Shown in pieces: positions 55,595 through 64,000 of a stretch of 64,000 nucleotides of DNA (within the stretch, counting starts at the first letter, position 1; each line of letters begins with the position of its first letter). A program made the position numbers and the translations under genes. The stretch is from assembly GCA_907164885.2 (NCBI GenBank), contig OU015501.1, positions 20,548,631 through 20,612,630 of the forward strand, given 5' to 3'. Source of the stretch: Dolomedes plantarius (taxonomy: Eukaryota > Arthropoda > Arachnida > Araneae > Dolomedidae). Under the pieces are notes generated by a model. That model was not told the DNA's origin. It worked only from the letters and a program-made list of their open reading frames with translations, and did not search any database.

Positions 55595-56190
55595 TTCCAG
55601 TACAAATTTCTGAAAATAGTGCCGATACTAATGCTAGTGGTTTAGAAAATAAATCATCTGACACTTCTATTAATGCTATACCTGATATTTTAGATGATAT
55701 TCACACATCTGTTAATGAAGGAAATTTAGATGACGAAGTATGCGTTACGGAAGTTAGTGAATACTTATTAGTTGACGATAATAAAAATTCTTTAAACGAT
55801 ATTAGGAACTCGCTAGGTAATGATGATATTATTTCAAGTTTCCATCCGAATGAGGATGCTGTAGGCCAGGTTGATAATATGGTTTTAAATAAAGTACATG
55901 AAAACCATACTGAGAGTCAGGATGAAAAGTTGACACAGAGTTATACTGTAAGTAGTTTAGCTGATGCTTCGGAAGTTATAGACGCAGGTTGCATTAAAAC
56001 GCACCAGTACGAAAAGCTTAATCTTCCTAAAACTGAAGCAGTGTTAAAGAATTTAAATGATAACGATTCTGATATCGCAAGTTTCAAAGAGACTTTTTCG
56101 TCAAAAAGGATAAAACTAAAGTTAAGGGGGATAAAAAACGAGAAAAAGCGCCTTCAGGTTCCAGCATTAAAACTGCTAATACTGAAGTAA
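55552..56190 (+). CDS. acidic low-complexity extension frame of element W
   Basis: Overlaps the end of gag in the -1 frame and continues 212 codons, rich in Asp, Glu, Asn and Ser (for example DTSINAIPDILDDIHTSVNE). No enzyme motif. Likely the continuation of the gag polypeptide after a one-base shift; there is no separate ATG near its beginning. Confidence 0.6.
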   Translation: MAYKESESSWNDAVIPVQISENSADTNASGLENKSSDTSINAIPDILDDIHTSVNEGNLDDEVCVTEVSEYLLVDDNKNSLNDIRNSLGNDDIISSFHPNEDAVGQVDNMVLNKVHENHTESQDEKLTQSYTVSSLADASEVIDAGCIKTHQYEKLNLPKTEAVLKNLNDNDSDIASFKETFSSKRIKLKLRGIKNEKKRLQVPALKLLILK

Positions 56191-56675
56191 TTAAGGCGGT
56201 AAACAAGAAGTCGTATAAGCACAAATACGAAAAGCAGAGTCAGGTTGTTGAAAAAATAGAATCTGCATTAAAATCTAATACCGATACAAGCAAAAGTACG
56301 AAGCAATGTAACGTGTGCACTACAAAAACTCTATCAAAGGATGAAAGTGGCACACATAAGGTACACAAGGTTATGAAAAGGATAGATGACAATTTTAAAG
56401 CTCCTTTGCATAAGTACAGGAAACGCAAGATATCAGTCGCCCAGCAAGGTTGGCCTCCTCCCAAGAGACCTCCTGTCCATCGTCAAGCCGGACCAGCGCC
56501 TCAGAACCTACGACCTGCTGCACGAAGGATGACCACACGGTCAACGAATACCTTTACTAGGACTGCGACCATCAAGAGAGGTTCCACGGATTGGACAGAC
56601 TGGTGCAAGGGAGATGCTGCATTCATGAGGAACAAGTCTTGTATCAACTTTCTTTTTCTAACTCCCACCCTTTAA
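56100..56675 (+). CDS. basic, Pro-rich tail frame of element W
   Basis: A third frame, entered near an A/T run at 56095-56108: Lys-rich first (DKKREKAPSGSSIK, NKKSYKHKYEKQSQ), a possible CNVC pair, then GWPPPKRPPVHRQAGPAP and Arg/Thr-rich residues, ending at TAA 56673-56675. Reads as a nucleic-acid-binding C-terminus. A relation to the post-integrase tail of a parent pol gene is possible but unproven. Confidence 0.5.
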   Translation, partial: VKKDKTKVKGDKKREKAPSGSSIKTANTEVIKAVNKKSYKHKYEKQSQVVEKIESALKSNTDTSKSTKQCNVCTTKTLSKDESGTHKVHKVMKRIDDNFKAPLHKYRKRKISVAQQGWPPPKRPPVHRQAGPAPQNLRPAARRMTTRSTNTFTRTATIKRGSTDWTDWCKGDAAFMRNKSCINFLFLTPTL

Positions 56676-57196
56676 TAAAACCGAACCAAATTGGTTTGAA
56701 GTTCCCCATTGTATATACTGTGTAAACATTTTGAGGGGAAGGAGTGAGGCACTGAAAAAAAAAAAGACATACTGTTGTTTTATAAATTTTTGAAGGGGAC
56801 ATGTAGTGACTAGGAAAAAAATACATACTGCACAATATACCAATTAACCACTAATGTACTAACTTCACAAAAAATAACACATGTACATTATAAATTGGGG
56901 GAGAGCAGATACAGTCAAGAAATGTCATGCTGTGCAATTGTGTTGTCACTTTTAATTAAAATAGATATTTTAGGGCGCAGTTGGCAGCCCAGTATCCGCA
57001 ACTCTGCAAATCCACTGTTTGATGTGTCACCTGGACCCTTCGGGGTTAGTTTTGTAAAATGGTAGTGGCGTTTTTCCCCCACACAACGTGTGGAAGGTTT
57101 TTGGCTTTGCCACCCATTATGTAAAAAGTCAGACCAGCACGCGTTTTCAATTAGTTAACTGAAGCCGTTCAGACCTCAGTTGCCTAATTTTTTTTT
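56676..57196 (+). other. 3' noncoding region of element W
   Basis: About 520 bp without an open frame, up to the polypurine tract. Contains short A and T homopolymers. Confidence 0.6.
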
Positions 57197-57209
57197 CGAG
57201 GGAGGCCAG
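57197..57209 (+). promoter_or_regulatory. polypurine tract of element W
   Basis: CGAGGGAGGCCAG directly before the 3' LTR. Confidence 0.65.
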
Positions 57210-57643
57210 TGTAAGGTATACACAAGATTCGATTCACAAGAATCGAACTTTTGAGTGAATTAAAGAAGCTGCTTTAGATATGCTAATTTCGGCATACGCG
57301 CTTAGTATAAATACCACGCAGCGTCATTAATAAAAAGGGGAGGTTGTTAAGGTTGAAAAGGTGCTATCCTGCGCTAGTGCTTAGCGGGCCAGAAGTTTAC
57401 ATGGCAGTACTGCTGGTTTGACTTACTGTTCGTGAGTATAAAAATATATTGTTCTTGAAAGCTGTGTTTATACATTCCGTACAAGTAGTACGCATGCTTA
57501 TTGCTGTAAAGCCAATTATATGTGCAACGAATTCAATAAACATTGTTTCATGTATAAACTGTGTGTGGTTCAAATTCAAATAGAGAGCCACTTCAAATTA
57601 TATACACCTAGGTCTGGGTAGAAGTGAGCATAGAATCTCTATA
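57210..57643 (+). repeat. 3' LTR of element W
   Basis: 434 bp, starting TGTAAGGTATAC and ending GAATCTCTATA. Differs from the 5' LTR mainly in a longer U5-side segment (57562-57632). Confidence 0.88.
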
Positions 57644-59012
57644 ACATTATATATAATTAATAATTAGTACTTAATTAAATTGATGTATAATTAATAAGTA
57701 ATTATATTAATTATTAATTATAAAGACCAAATAAATAGTTTTTAATAAGTAAATAGTGATTATACAAGTCTCTGCTGAATTTAGGGTGAAGGGCTCTTGA
57801 CTTAGCGGTTTCGCGTAATATGACATAAATTTCAACGCGCTCTGGCGTCTACACGGTTTGGCCTAAATAAGTCATTAAGGTATGAAATTTGTAGAGAGTT
57901 TAATGTAGTTTTAGAAGAATCCAAGTTTTTGTAATTAAAAGCATAGTTTTTGAGTTACAAGCGAAAAACTAACGAGAAAACTTGGTTTTCCACAAAGTAG
58001 GAAATTTTGGCCTTTTTTCAGCGCACTCTAGCGGCCAAACCATTCAACCAAAAAATAAAATTGAGGGGTGCTTTTTGTAGGAAATTTAATGTACTTTATT
58101 TTTTATTGGAGTCTACCTCGAAAAGTGCATAGTTTTATGACTTTTTGGAAAAAAACTGAAAAAAGGTCGAAAATTTTGAGGTTTTTTTTGCGATTTTCGT
58201 TAGGAAGCCATATCCGTGGGAAGGGGCAAAGTTAATATTCAGATTCAGCACACCAAAAAACATCTAGAACGAGTGGGAAAAACTTCTATATTTTTTTCCT
58301 GAAACAGGCACCTCCGGTGACTATTTGACTAGACTATGTTTTAAGTCAAGAAAATGACATGTGCTTTTTTGAGAATTTTGTGTATCGGATCCGCTTAAAA
58401 TATAACTAGAAATAATTTATTCGCTCCCTAACAAATTTGAATCAAAATAGTGCAGTCTCCCGTGATATTAGCGTATCGTTTACGTCAAAATTCTCCGAAA
58501 GATCAAACTGTTTTAAAAAAGGAAAAATAATTTTCTTCTTAAACCTTCGATGTGCGAGGTGATTTTTTTTTTTCAGTTTACGGTCAATCAAAGCTCGAGA
58601 GTTAATTGATTATAAAACAGATTTCAGGAGAGGTTTCTTTCCAAATTCTGTTATAATCAGAAGTTCAAAGAAAAATTTTGCTGATTCATTAAACAATTTT
58701 CGTGTCTTCTCTTAAAATGAATTTGGAGAGTGGGAATTGCCTGCAGCTGAGTTCATGCATCGGAAGGGTATGTCTCTAAAATCCTAAGTTGTCAGTTCGG
58801 GATTTCACGTTGAGATATTTTCATGGTAATAAAAGAACGTCCAATGTACAATTGAAGAAAAAGAAATTGTTAATAATAGAAAAATATTATTATGTGTATA
58901 TGTATATATCCATTATATATATGTTTTTTATTTAAAATTTAGAATATGAACATCCCCCCCAGAGGCCATGTGGAGAGTTATTTCTTTTCAACAGTTCACA
59001 TGAATATATAGC

Positions 59013-59067
59013 AACTATAATATATATATATATATATTATTTATATATATAATATATATTATATATC
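59013..59067. repeat. TA-rich array
   Basis: Interrupted TA array at the outer right end of element Y, mirroring the array at 51217-51282. Confidence 0.9.
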
Positions 59068-60640
59068 AGGCTGATATATTTATCCAGTTTGTCATATACA
59101 CTAGTTTATCTATAAAACTTACAGACATATAATTTCACTTTCAAAAAGTCTCTCATAAATGTACGTGCATATATGTTGATATGTTACTTGTTCGAGTGAA
59201 TGCTAATTTATCTCTACAGTTCCATAATAAACAATTCCTGCTTAGACGTTATATATATGCTATTTCACAAGAGTTCAGAGGCCCAATCACATACATATTT
59301 ATAAATTAGATAAGAGTAAAAGGTGTTAATACTGTGTAGAAATGTGTGGTCATAATTAGTGGGATAACAAAGATTTACTGTAATATTACTTAAGGGCTTG
59401 TAATAATTAATGGGGAACATCTTATGTGTTAACATATAAGCGATAGATATTGTGGAGATTTAATTTAAATTGATTATTAGTTTCTTTCAGCAAAACTATT
59501 TTATAACTCAGTATTTCAATCAAAAAATGAAAGATATGCAGCTCGAGATTTTCAATTCGAGATAGGAATCCTATTTGATATTTTCTAAACAGTCTTCGCC
59601 TCCTCCGAAGAAAAATCTGCTGGGAAATTTCAAACTGTAATTCGTCTGAATAAGATTCAATCTCGTACTCTAAGCGCTTACACGATCAACTCACACCTCC
59701 GTCCTGCTGAATAACATGCGAAGCGGGCAATTACGTCATTGAAGTATCTCTCAGCTGAAATGCGCGTGTTTGATCGATAGATTCGCGTGATTTATGTCAT
59801 TATTCACTGTGTCATGTTTATTCACGGCTATCTAGATTCTATCATAGTATTATGGCTTAGTAGTCACTGGCGCCGTTAGTGAATCTTTTTACTTCAAGCA
59901 CTCCTATACATTTCCTAAAGCCCAACCGCTAGCTCTCCGCCAATAGATGGCACTGCCTGTCATTTTAATTAAATTTGTTTGATGTCTGACGATGAATTGT
60001 TAAGTATTTTTTGTCTACTTCGCAATAAAGTATGAAAATACGATATTATATATAGAGTGTAAATATGTCTTCTTCCACAGTTCTGATAAATTTAGTAAGA
60101 GTAACTCATTGATGTTAGTGTGAATTTTCAAAAGTTATAATTTAAAGCCGTTAGTTTTCGAGTAACTTAATTGCAAAATCCTCGCTCGGGTATTACAGGC
60201 ACTGATTACTGTTTAAGGCTAAGAACTTGCTGTAGAGACGCGAGAGATATCAAAATATATTACAAAGTTCTTTGTAGATTTAAACAAGTCAGCGAAACTG
60301 TAGCTTCTTAAAGAATGACATGTAAGGTACAATTCAAGGATGGTTATTATAAGCGTAGAGGTTTTGCAATATTAAAATCAGATTAAATAACATTGCTCAT
60401 CGAATCGATTCAACTAGAAATTAACAGGAAAAATGTTTTTTGAAAATTTAAGGAATTTTCAAAGACCATAGCATGTTATAATCTATCTGAGACAGGTTTT
60501 CGGAAATTTTCCGATTATGACACAGTAATAATACAGTCATACACCTAGTGAAATTTATCCACTATTTTAATTAAATTACTTAAAGCTTAATTTACTGCAT
60601 ACTTAGAACAATCATGATTTATTCAACTGCAAGATAACCG
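59068..60640. other. intergenic sequence, no feature recognised
   Basis: No open frame, RNA gene or element boundary identified. Slightly less AT-rich around 59640-59990. Confidence 0.5.
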
Positions 60641-60641
60641 T

Positions 60642-60683
<42 letters not shown>

Positions 60684-60725
60684 TATATATATATGTGCGT
60701 GTGTGTGTATGTATGTATATATATA

Positions 60726-60765
<40 letters not shown>
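60641..60765. repeat. (TA)n/(TG)n compound microsatellite
   Basis: Alternating TA and TG blocks. Confidence 0.95.
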
Positions 60766-60766
<1 letters not shown>

Positions 60767-61368
60767 GTAATACCTCCAAAGGATGATTGATCAGGAAAGA
60801 TAAGTTCCGTTTTGATTCGTAATTTTGTAGTCAGGGTGTTTTTTACACACAAGTGGATGGCAAATGGAGAGAGTAACTGAGTTCCGCCATAGAAGGAGGC
60901 ATCTGGTCACAAAATAGTGTTTTATTTACCGAAATGATGCTGGACATCTTCTAGTGGGATTATAACAAGTTTAATTCCACCGATGCCGGGCAAAAGGCCC
61001 CGCAGCGCAGAGCACTGCGAGTTATGGACGGAGGCTCTCTTACGTCATGTTAGTTTCATGGTTCGAACACAAAGAGCTCTGAATCGCGCAATTTCTCTCC
61101 CGAGTACGGGTCTATCAAACTTCTAATTTGTCAGAACGGGCACGTGATTAAGTCGTGTCATATGAAGTGGTGATCTCGCTATGCCCGTGATATAAAGCTT
61201 ATATAATGGTCCGCGCGTGCAACAGCTTTAGGGGAAAAATAGATTTATATTGGTTGAATTTAGGTCGCAATCCAAGGTTAAGGGACGGTATTCTGCTGCA
61301 ATAAGATAAACGAATTTGGAAAAAGCATGTTAGGAGTATTTAAAAGGATTAAAATTTGTTTCTATATA

Positions 61369-61371
<3 letters not shown>
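60766..61371. other. spacer, GC-richer in the middle
   Basis: 60980-61160 is locally GC-rich (GATGCCGGGCAAAAGGCCCC, CGCAGAGCACTGCGAG) and includes a GGTTCGAACAC B-box-like stretch, but no matching A box or tail was found. Unassigned. Confidence 0.45.
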
Positions 61372-61407
<36 letters not shown>

Positions 61408-61415
61408 TTATATAT

Positions 61416-61481
<66 letters not shown>

Positions 61482-61525
61482 TATATATATTATAAATATT
61501 ATATAATATATATAATATATATATG
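61372..61525. repeat. TA microsatellite
   Basis: Long interrupted TA array. Open frames running through it consist of Tyr-Ile repeats and are not genes. Confidence 0.95.
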
Positions 61526-61979
61526 GGGGATGCTGTGGTACTTTCACAATAACACGATTAATAGTATTCAGCATGGAATTGGTAGAAAGAAACATCCAAG
61601 AAACATCTGTTATTATTGGATTTGTGAAAATGTACGGCTCGCATTAACACATGCAGTATTGTCTTTAATCGGATATTGAATACCATTAAAATCATCAAAC
61701 TCACAGCCTGTTAACATATATCAAAGTGAATATCGAATTGAAGAGGGATAACAGCTTTTATGAATTTAAAAGTGTCAGGTATAAAAAATACATTTTTCTT
61801 ACTTTCACTTATTTTATTATGATTTGTCATCCAAGTGTCTATATTTACATTATTTGTATATTAAATCATTAAATGTATGAGAAATACTTGGAAATTTTGA
61901 AATTAGTTTAGAGCATCTTTGTATTCGACATACCTACCGAACCATTAGCACTACTTGTATATATTTTCTCAGTTTTGTA
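61526..61979. other. AT-rich spacer
   Basis: Nothing recognised. Confidence 0.5.
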
Positions 61980-63160
61980 CAATGAAGAGACAGAAAACTG
62001 GTATACCTGCCTAATATCGTGTAGGGCCCCCACAAGCACGCAGAAGGGCTGAAACACGACGTGGCATGGACTCGACTAATGTGTGAAGGTATCCTGGAGT
62101 AATTCACACTATGAATCCTGCAGGCCAGTCCACAAATCTATAGGAGTTCCAAGGTTGGAGATCTCTTCTGAACAGCACATTGCAATGCATCCCAGTTTTG
62201 CTCAATAATGTTCATGTCTGGGGATTTGGTGGCCGATGGAGATGTCTAAAGTCAGAGGAGTGATCCTGGAGCCACTCGGTAGCAACTATCGACTTGGAGG
62301 GGGGGGTCGCATTGTCCTGCTTGAACTGTTCAGTCCGTCGGAATGCACAATGGACAAAATAGTGTAGATGATCGGACAGGATGCTTATGTACCCGCCACC
62401 TGTAAGAGTCGACTCTAGACGTATCGGGGTCCCATATCATGCAAACTGCACTCGCCCAATACCACACAGATGCTCCACCGGCTTGAGCAGTCCTCAGTTG
62501 TCAAGTACGGCCCATGGATTCATGAGGTTGTCTTCATACCGGTACACGTCCTCCACCCGATACAATTGGAAACGAGACTCGTCAGACCAGGCAACGTGTT
62601 TCCAGCCGTCATCAGTCCATTGGAAGTGTTGGCGGGTCCAGGCGAGGCGAAAAGTTTTGTCCCGTGCGGTCAACAACGGTATACGAGTGGGACTACGGCT
62701 CCGAAAGCCCATATCAATGATGGTACGTTGAATAGTTCACATGCTAACACTTGTTGATGCCCCAGCATTAAAATCCGCAGCAATTTGAAGAAGTGTGCAA
62801 GTCCATCTCGTTTAAGGATTCTCGTCAGTCGTCGATGGTCCCGTTCAATCTAGGTCTCTTTCCGGCCGCACCGCTGTCGGAGATTTGATGTTTTGTTGGA
62901 TACCTGATATTCACGGTACATTCGTGAAATGATCGTGTGCAAAAATCTAAATTGTATCACTACCTCGTTTGCAACACCACGTTTATTGTCACACAAATCG
63001 TGATAACCTACCATTGTAGCAGCAGCAACTGATCTAACAGCTTTGCCAGACACCTATTGTCTTATATAGACATTGCCAAACGTATCGAGTTACGCGATTG
63101 GTTGCATATCTCTGTTATTTGCATACGCACGCCTGTACCAATTTTTTTGGCTCTTCAGAG
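61980..63160 (-). mobile_element. Tc1-like element (CACTGAAGAG family, copy 2)
   Basis: Left end CAATGAAGAGACAGAAAACT after TA (61978-61979); right end (reverse) CTCTGAAGAGCCAAAAAAAT before TA (63161-63162). 1181 bp, co-linear with 21596-22697. Transposase on the minus strand. Confidence 0.9.
62030..63050 (-). pseudogene. Tc1-like transposase relic (CACTGAAGAG family, copy 2)
   Basis: Minus strand: NEVVIQFRFLHTIISRMYRE (helix-turn-helix, near 62975), NLRQRCGRKET; then a separate open stretch 62712-62494 reading GFRSRSPTRIPLLTARDKTF, LAWTRQHFQWTDDGWKHVAW and SDESRFQLYRVEDVYRYED, with the first catalytic Asp intact (SDES). The distal part (62480-62030) keeps recognisable pieces around the second Asp and the MPRRV-type end but is frameshifted. 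This copy has a better-preserved catalytic start than 21640-22510. Confidence 0.82.
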
Positions 63161-63723
63161 TACATGGAAAATGCTTCATGTTTTCAGTCTTCAAGCTTTG
63201 TAAAAATTTTATCTACAAAAATTTTATTACTTTGAAGACCAAAGGGTAGCATTTGCCTGATAGAAAAAAAATTCAGAATTTTCATATGAACCAATAACCC
63301 TAAATATACTTTAATGAATATAAATTAGTGCGGTTCGGTACAAAATTTAGTAGAATAACATATTAGATTTAGAAATATTTTAGAAAAATCCTTTTAAAGA
63401 ATGTGGATTATGTAAAATTGTTCTCCGAAAGATATAGACTTCAAGTACAGATGTACAGAAGAGTACGCATAGATAGTATCATATCGATATGGATTTGTAA
63501 CCAGCTTAGAAACATGTTGTTTTGCGTAATTTTATTGTTAGAGTTCTTTTATATGTTTTAAGCCAAAGAACTAAAAAGTTGCTTTTTCGAGAAACATCTC
63601 AGGCTCCTTGATGAAAAAAAATATAGGTTTAAATATTTCCCCATATTAGATGTTAATTGACATTAACATCAAAATCAATCAATTTCACCAATTTCACTTA
63701 AAAAACTACCTAAGCGTAGAGAA
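63161..63723. other. AT-rich sequence, possibly leader of a Copia element
   Basis: No coding region recognised. On the minus strand it follows the Copia primer site at 63724-63737, so the part nearest it may be that element's leader; no gag start was found. Confidence 0.4.
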
Positions 63724-63737
63724 CTGGGCCCATAACC
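63724..63737 (-). promoter_or_regulatory. Copia-type primer binding site
   Basis: Minus strand GGTTATGGGCCCAG, the well-known Ty1/Copia primer site pairing with the initiator tRNA-Met half-molecule, lies two bases after the LTR end. Confidence 0.7.
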
Positions 63738-63739
63738 TA

Positions 63740-63933
63740 TGTGAAATTAAGACATAAATCTATTTAAGTCTAGCAGGTCTTGCAAGTTAAGGTAGTTTAT
63801 TGGACACGTTACAAACACGATGCTACGTACACAACATCTAAGATACAACTAACGGGGATACGAGTGTACAACTACCGGGGATAGAGTGTTGCCAAAAGTA
63901 CGAAACAAAATAATGTGAAATCTAATTTCAACA
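63740..63933 (-). mobile_element. Ty1/Copia LTR
   Basis: Minus strand: TGTTGAAATTAGATTTCACA...ATTTCACA, 194 bp, TG...CA ends. Contains CCAATAAACTACC (polyadenylation-type signal) and a direct repeat ACAACTA(A/C)CGGGGATA at about 63850-63890. A Copia primer site follows and a purine-rich tract precedes it, extending to the window's right edge. Confidence 0.62.
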
Positions 63934-63951
63934 GTAACCCCCCTCCCCCTT
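63934..63951 (-). promoter_or_regulatory. polypurine-like tract next to the Copia LTR
   Basis: Minus strand AAGGGGGAGGGGGGTTAC immediately precedes the LTR start. Confidence 0.5.
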
Positions 63952-64000
63952 AGAAAATTAATTTGTGTGCAAGATGCTATAACATAGAATATAAACTGAA

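Larger units (their letters stand above)
54198..57643 (+). mobile_element. young gag-only LTR retroelement W
   Basis: LTRs 54198-54593 and 57210-57643, flanked by the 4-bp duplication ACAT (54194-54197, 57644-57647). Lys-tRNA-type primer site follows the 5' LTR and a polypurine tract precedes the 3' LTR. The first about 350 bp of the LTRs differ at only three or so positions, so insertion is recent. There is a gag gene and two further open frames, but no protease, reverse transcriptase, RNase H or integrase, so it would depend on enzymes from a related element. It lies within element Z, cutting off the N-terminal end of the Z gene. Confidence 0.9.
51629..58394 (-). mobile_element. long-TIR, TTAA-flanked element Z
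   Basis: TTAA at 51625-51628 and 58395-58398. Inverted arms of about 760 bp: 51629-52405 and 57644-58394, sharing many landmarks (GAAAAAAATATAGAAG, CTAGAGC, TTTGGCC, GCGAAACCGCTAAG, CACCCTAAATTCAGCAGAGA, AAAACTATTTATTTGG). The right end (reverse) GCGGATCCGATACACAAAATTC resembles the end of the element at 9680-10953. Without the LTR element at 54198-57643 it is about 3.3 kb, with one minus-strand gene between the arms. Confidence 0.75.
51283..59012. mobile_element. outer inverted-repeat element Y
   Basis: About 160 bp at 51283-51445 and 58852-59012 are inverted copies (landmarks TTGAAAAGAAATA, CTCCACAT.GCCTC, GTTCATATT, AAATTTTAAATAAA, ATAATGGATATATACA). Similarity stops inside, and the interior contains the separate TTAA-flanked element Z. 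Both outer ends abut TA arrays. Alternatively the outer pairs belong to the same long inverted repeat as Z with a diverged middle. Confidence 0.6.

Noticed and set aside
60619..60852. Open frame with Tyr-Ile and Thr-His repeats
   Set aside because: Microsatellite translation, no protein features.
60980..61160. Additional SINE or tRNA-like element
   Set aside because: A B-box-like GGTTCGAACAC is visible but no A box at proper spacing and no repeat partner in the window.
61356..61679. 107-codon open frame through a TA array
   Set aside because: Most of it is Tyr-Ile dipeptides produced by the microsatellite.

Overview
This window reads as a gene-poor, AT-rich (roughly 70% A+T by eye) piece of an animal genome, most likely an arachnid and probably a spider. 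The taxonomic guess rests on recognising the types of Tc1-like, Helitron, tRNA-SINE and Ty3/Gypsy sequences present; it is an inference. I find no convincing host protein-coding gene, no rRNA or free-standing tRNA gene, and no prokaryotic features. Nearly every interpretable stretch is a transposable element or relic, and many are nested.

Layout: 1-2.3 kb plain AT-rich; 2.3-3.6 old Tc1-like relic; 5.66-9.18 a Helitron carrying a degraded piggyBac at a TTAA; 9.68-10.95 a TTAA-flanked element containing a 579-bp solo LTR; 13.5-19.3 a run of TA-targeting Tc1/mariner elements separated by TA microsatellites (mariner relic, three-armed foldback element, Tc1-like element with a nested mariner, foldback Tc1 element); 19.66-22.7 repeat X holding a TTAA MITE that holds a reverse-oriented Helitron, followed by a Tc1-like element; 23.6-25.1 a head-repeated Helitron; 25.2-25.5 a tRNA-derived SINE; 25.56-26.83 a second copy of the 15.4-kb Tc1-like element; 27.5-30.6 further TTAA MITEs and a pogo-like element; 31.5-32.7 second and third copies of repeat X; 33-39 mostly plain sequence with a SINE, tandem repeats and MITEs; 39.28-40.70 a fairly complete Tc1-like element; 40.9-42.8 a Helitron with a nested mariner; 44.0-49.6 a complete but decayed Ty3/Gypsy retrotransposon; 49.63-51.13 a mariner with long inverted repeats; 51.3-59.0 a long-inverted-repeat element whose only gene is broken by a young gag-only LTR element; 62.0-63.2 another Tc1-like element; 63.7-64.0 a Ty1/Copia LTR running off the right edge.

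The elements date one another. Several insertions have their empty target preserved in another repeat copy in the same window: mariner 16570-17867 against 26700; the MITE at 19856 against 31741; the Helitron at 20174 against the intact MITE at 37912; piggyBac against other Helitron tails; the small MITE at 32198 against 32690. The most unusual unit is the TTAA-flanked element at about 51629-58394. It has about 760-bp terminal inverted repeats and a broken gene for an uncharacterised, repeat-associated protein family with a Cys-rich CXC-like segment. One of its termini resembles that of the smaller TTAA element at 9680-10953. No element here appears able to move on its own, though the gag-only LTR element looks recent.
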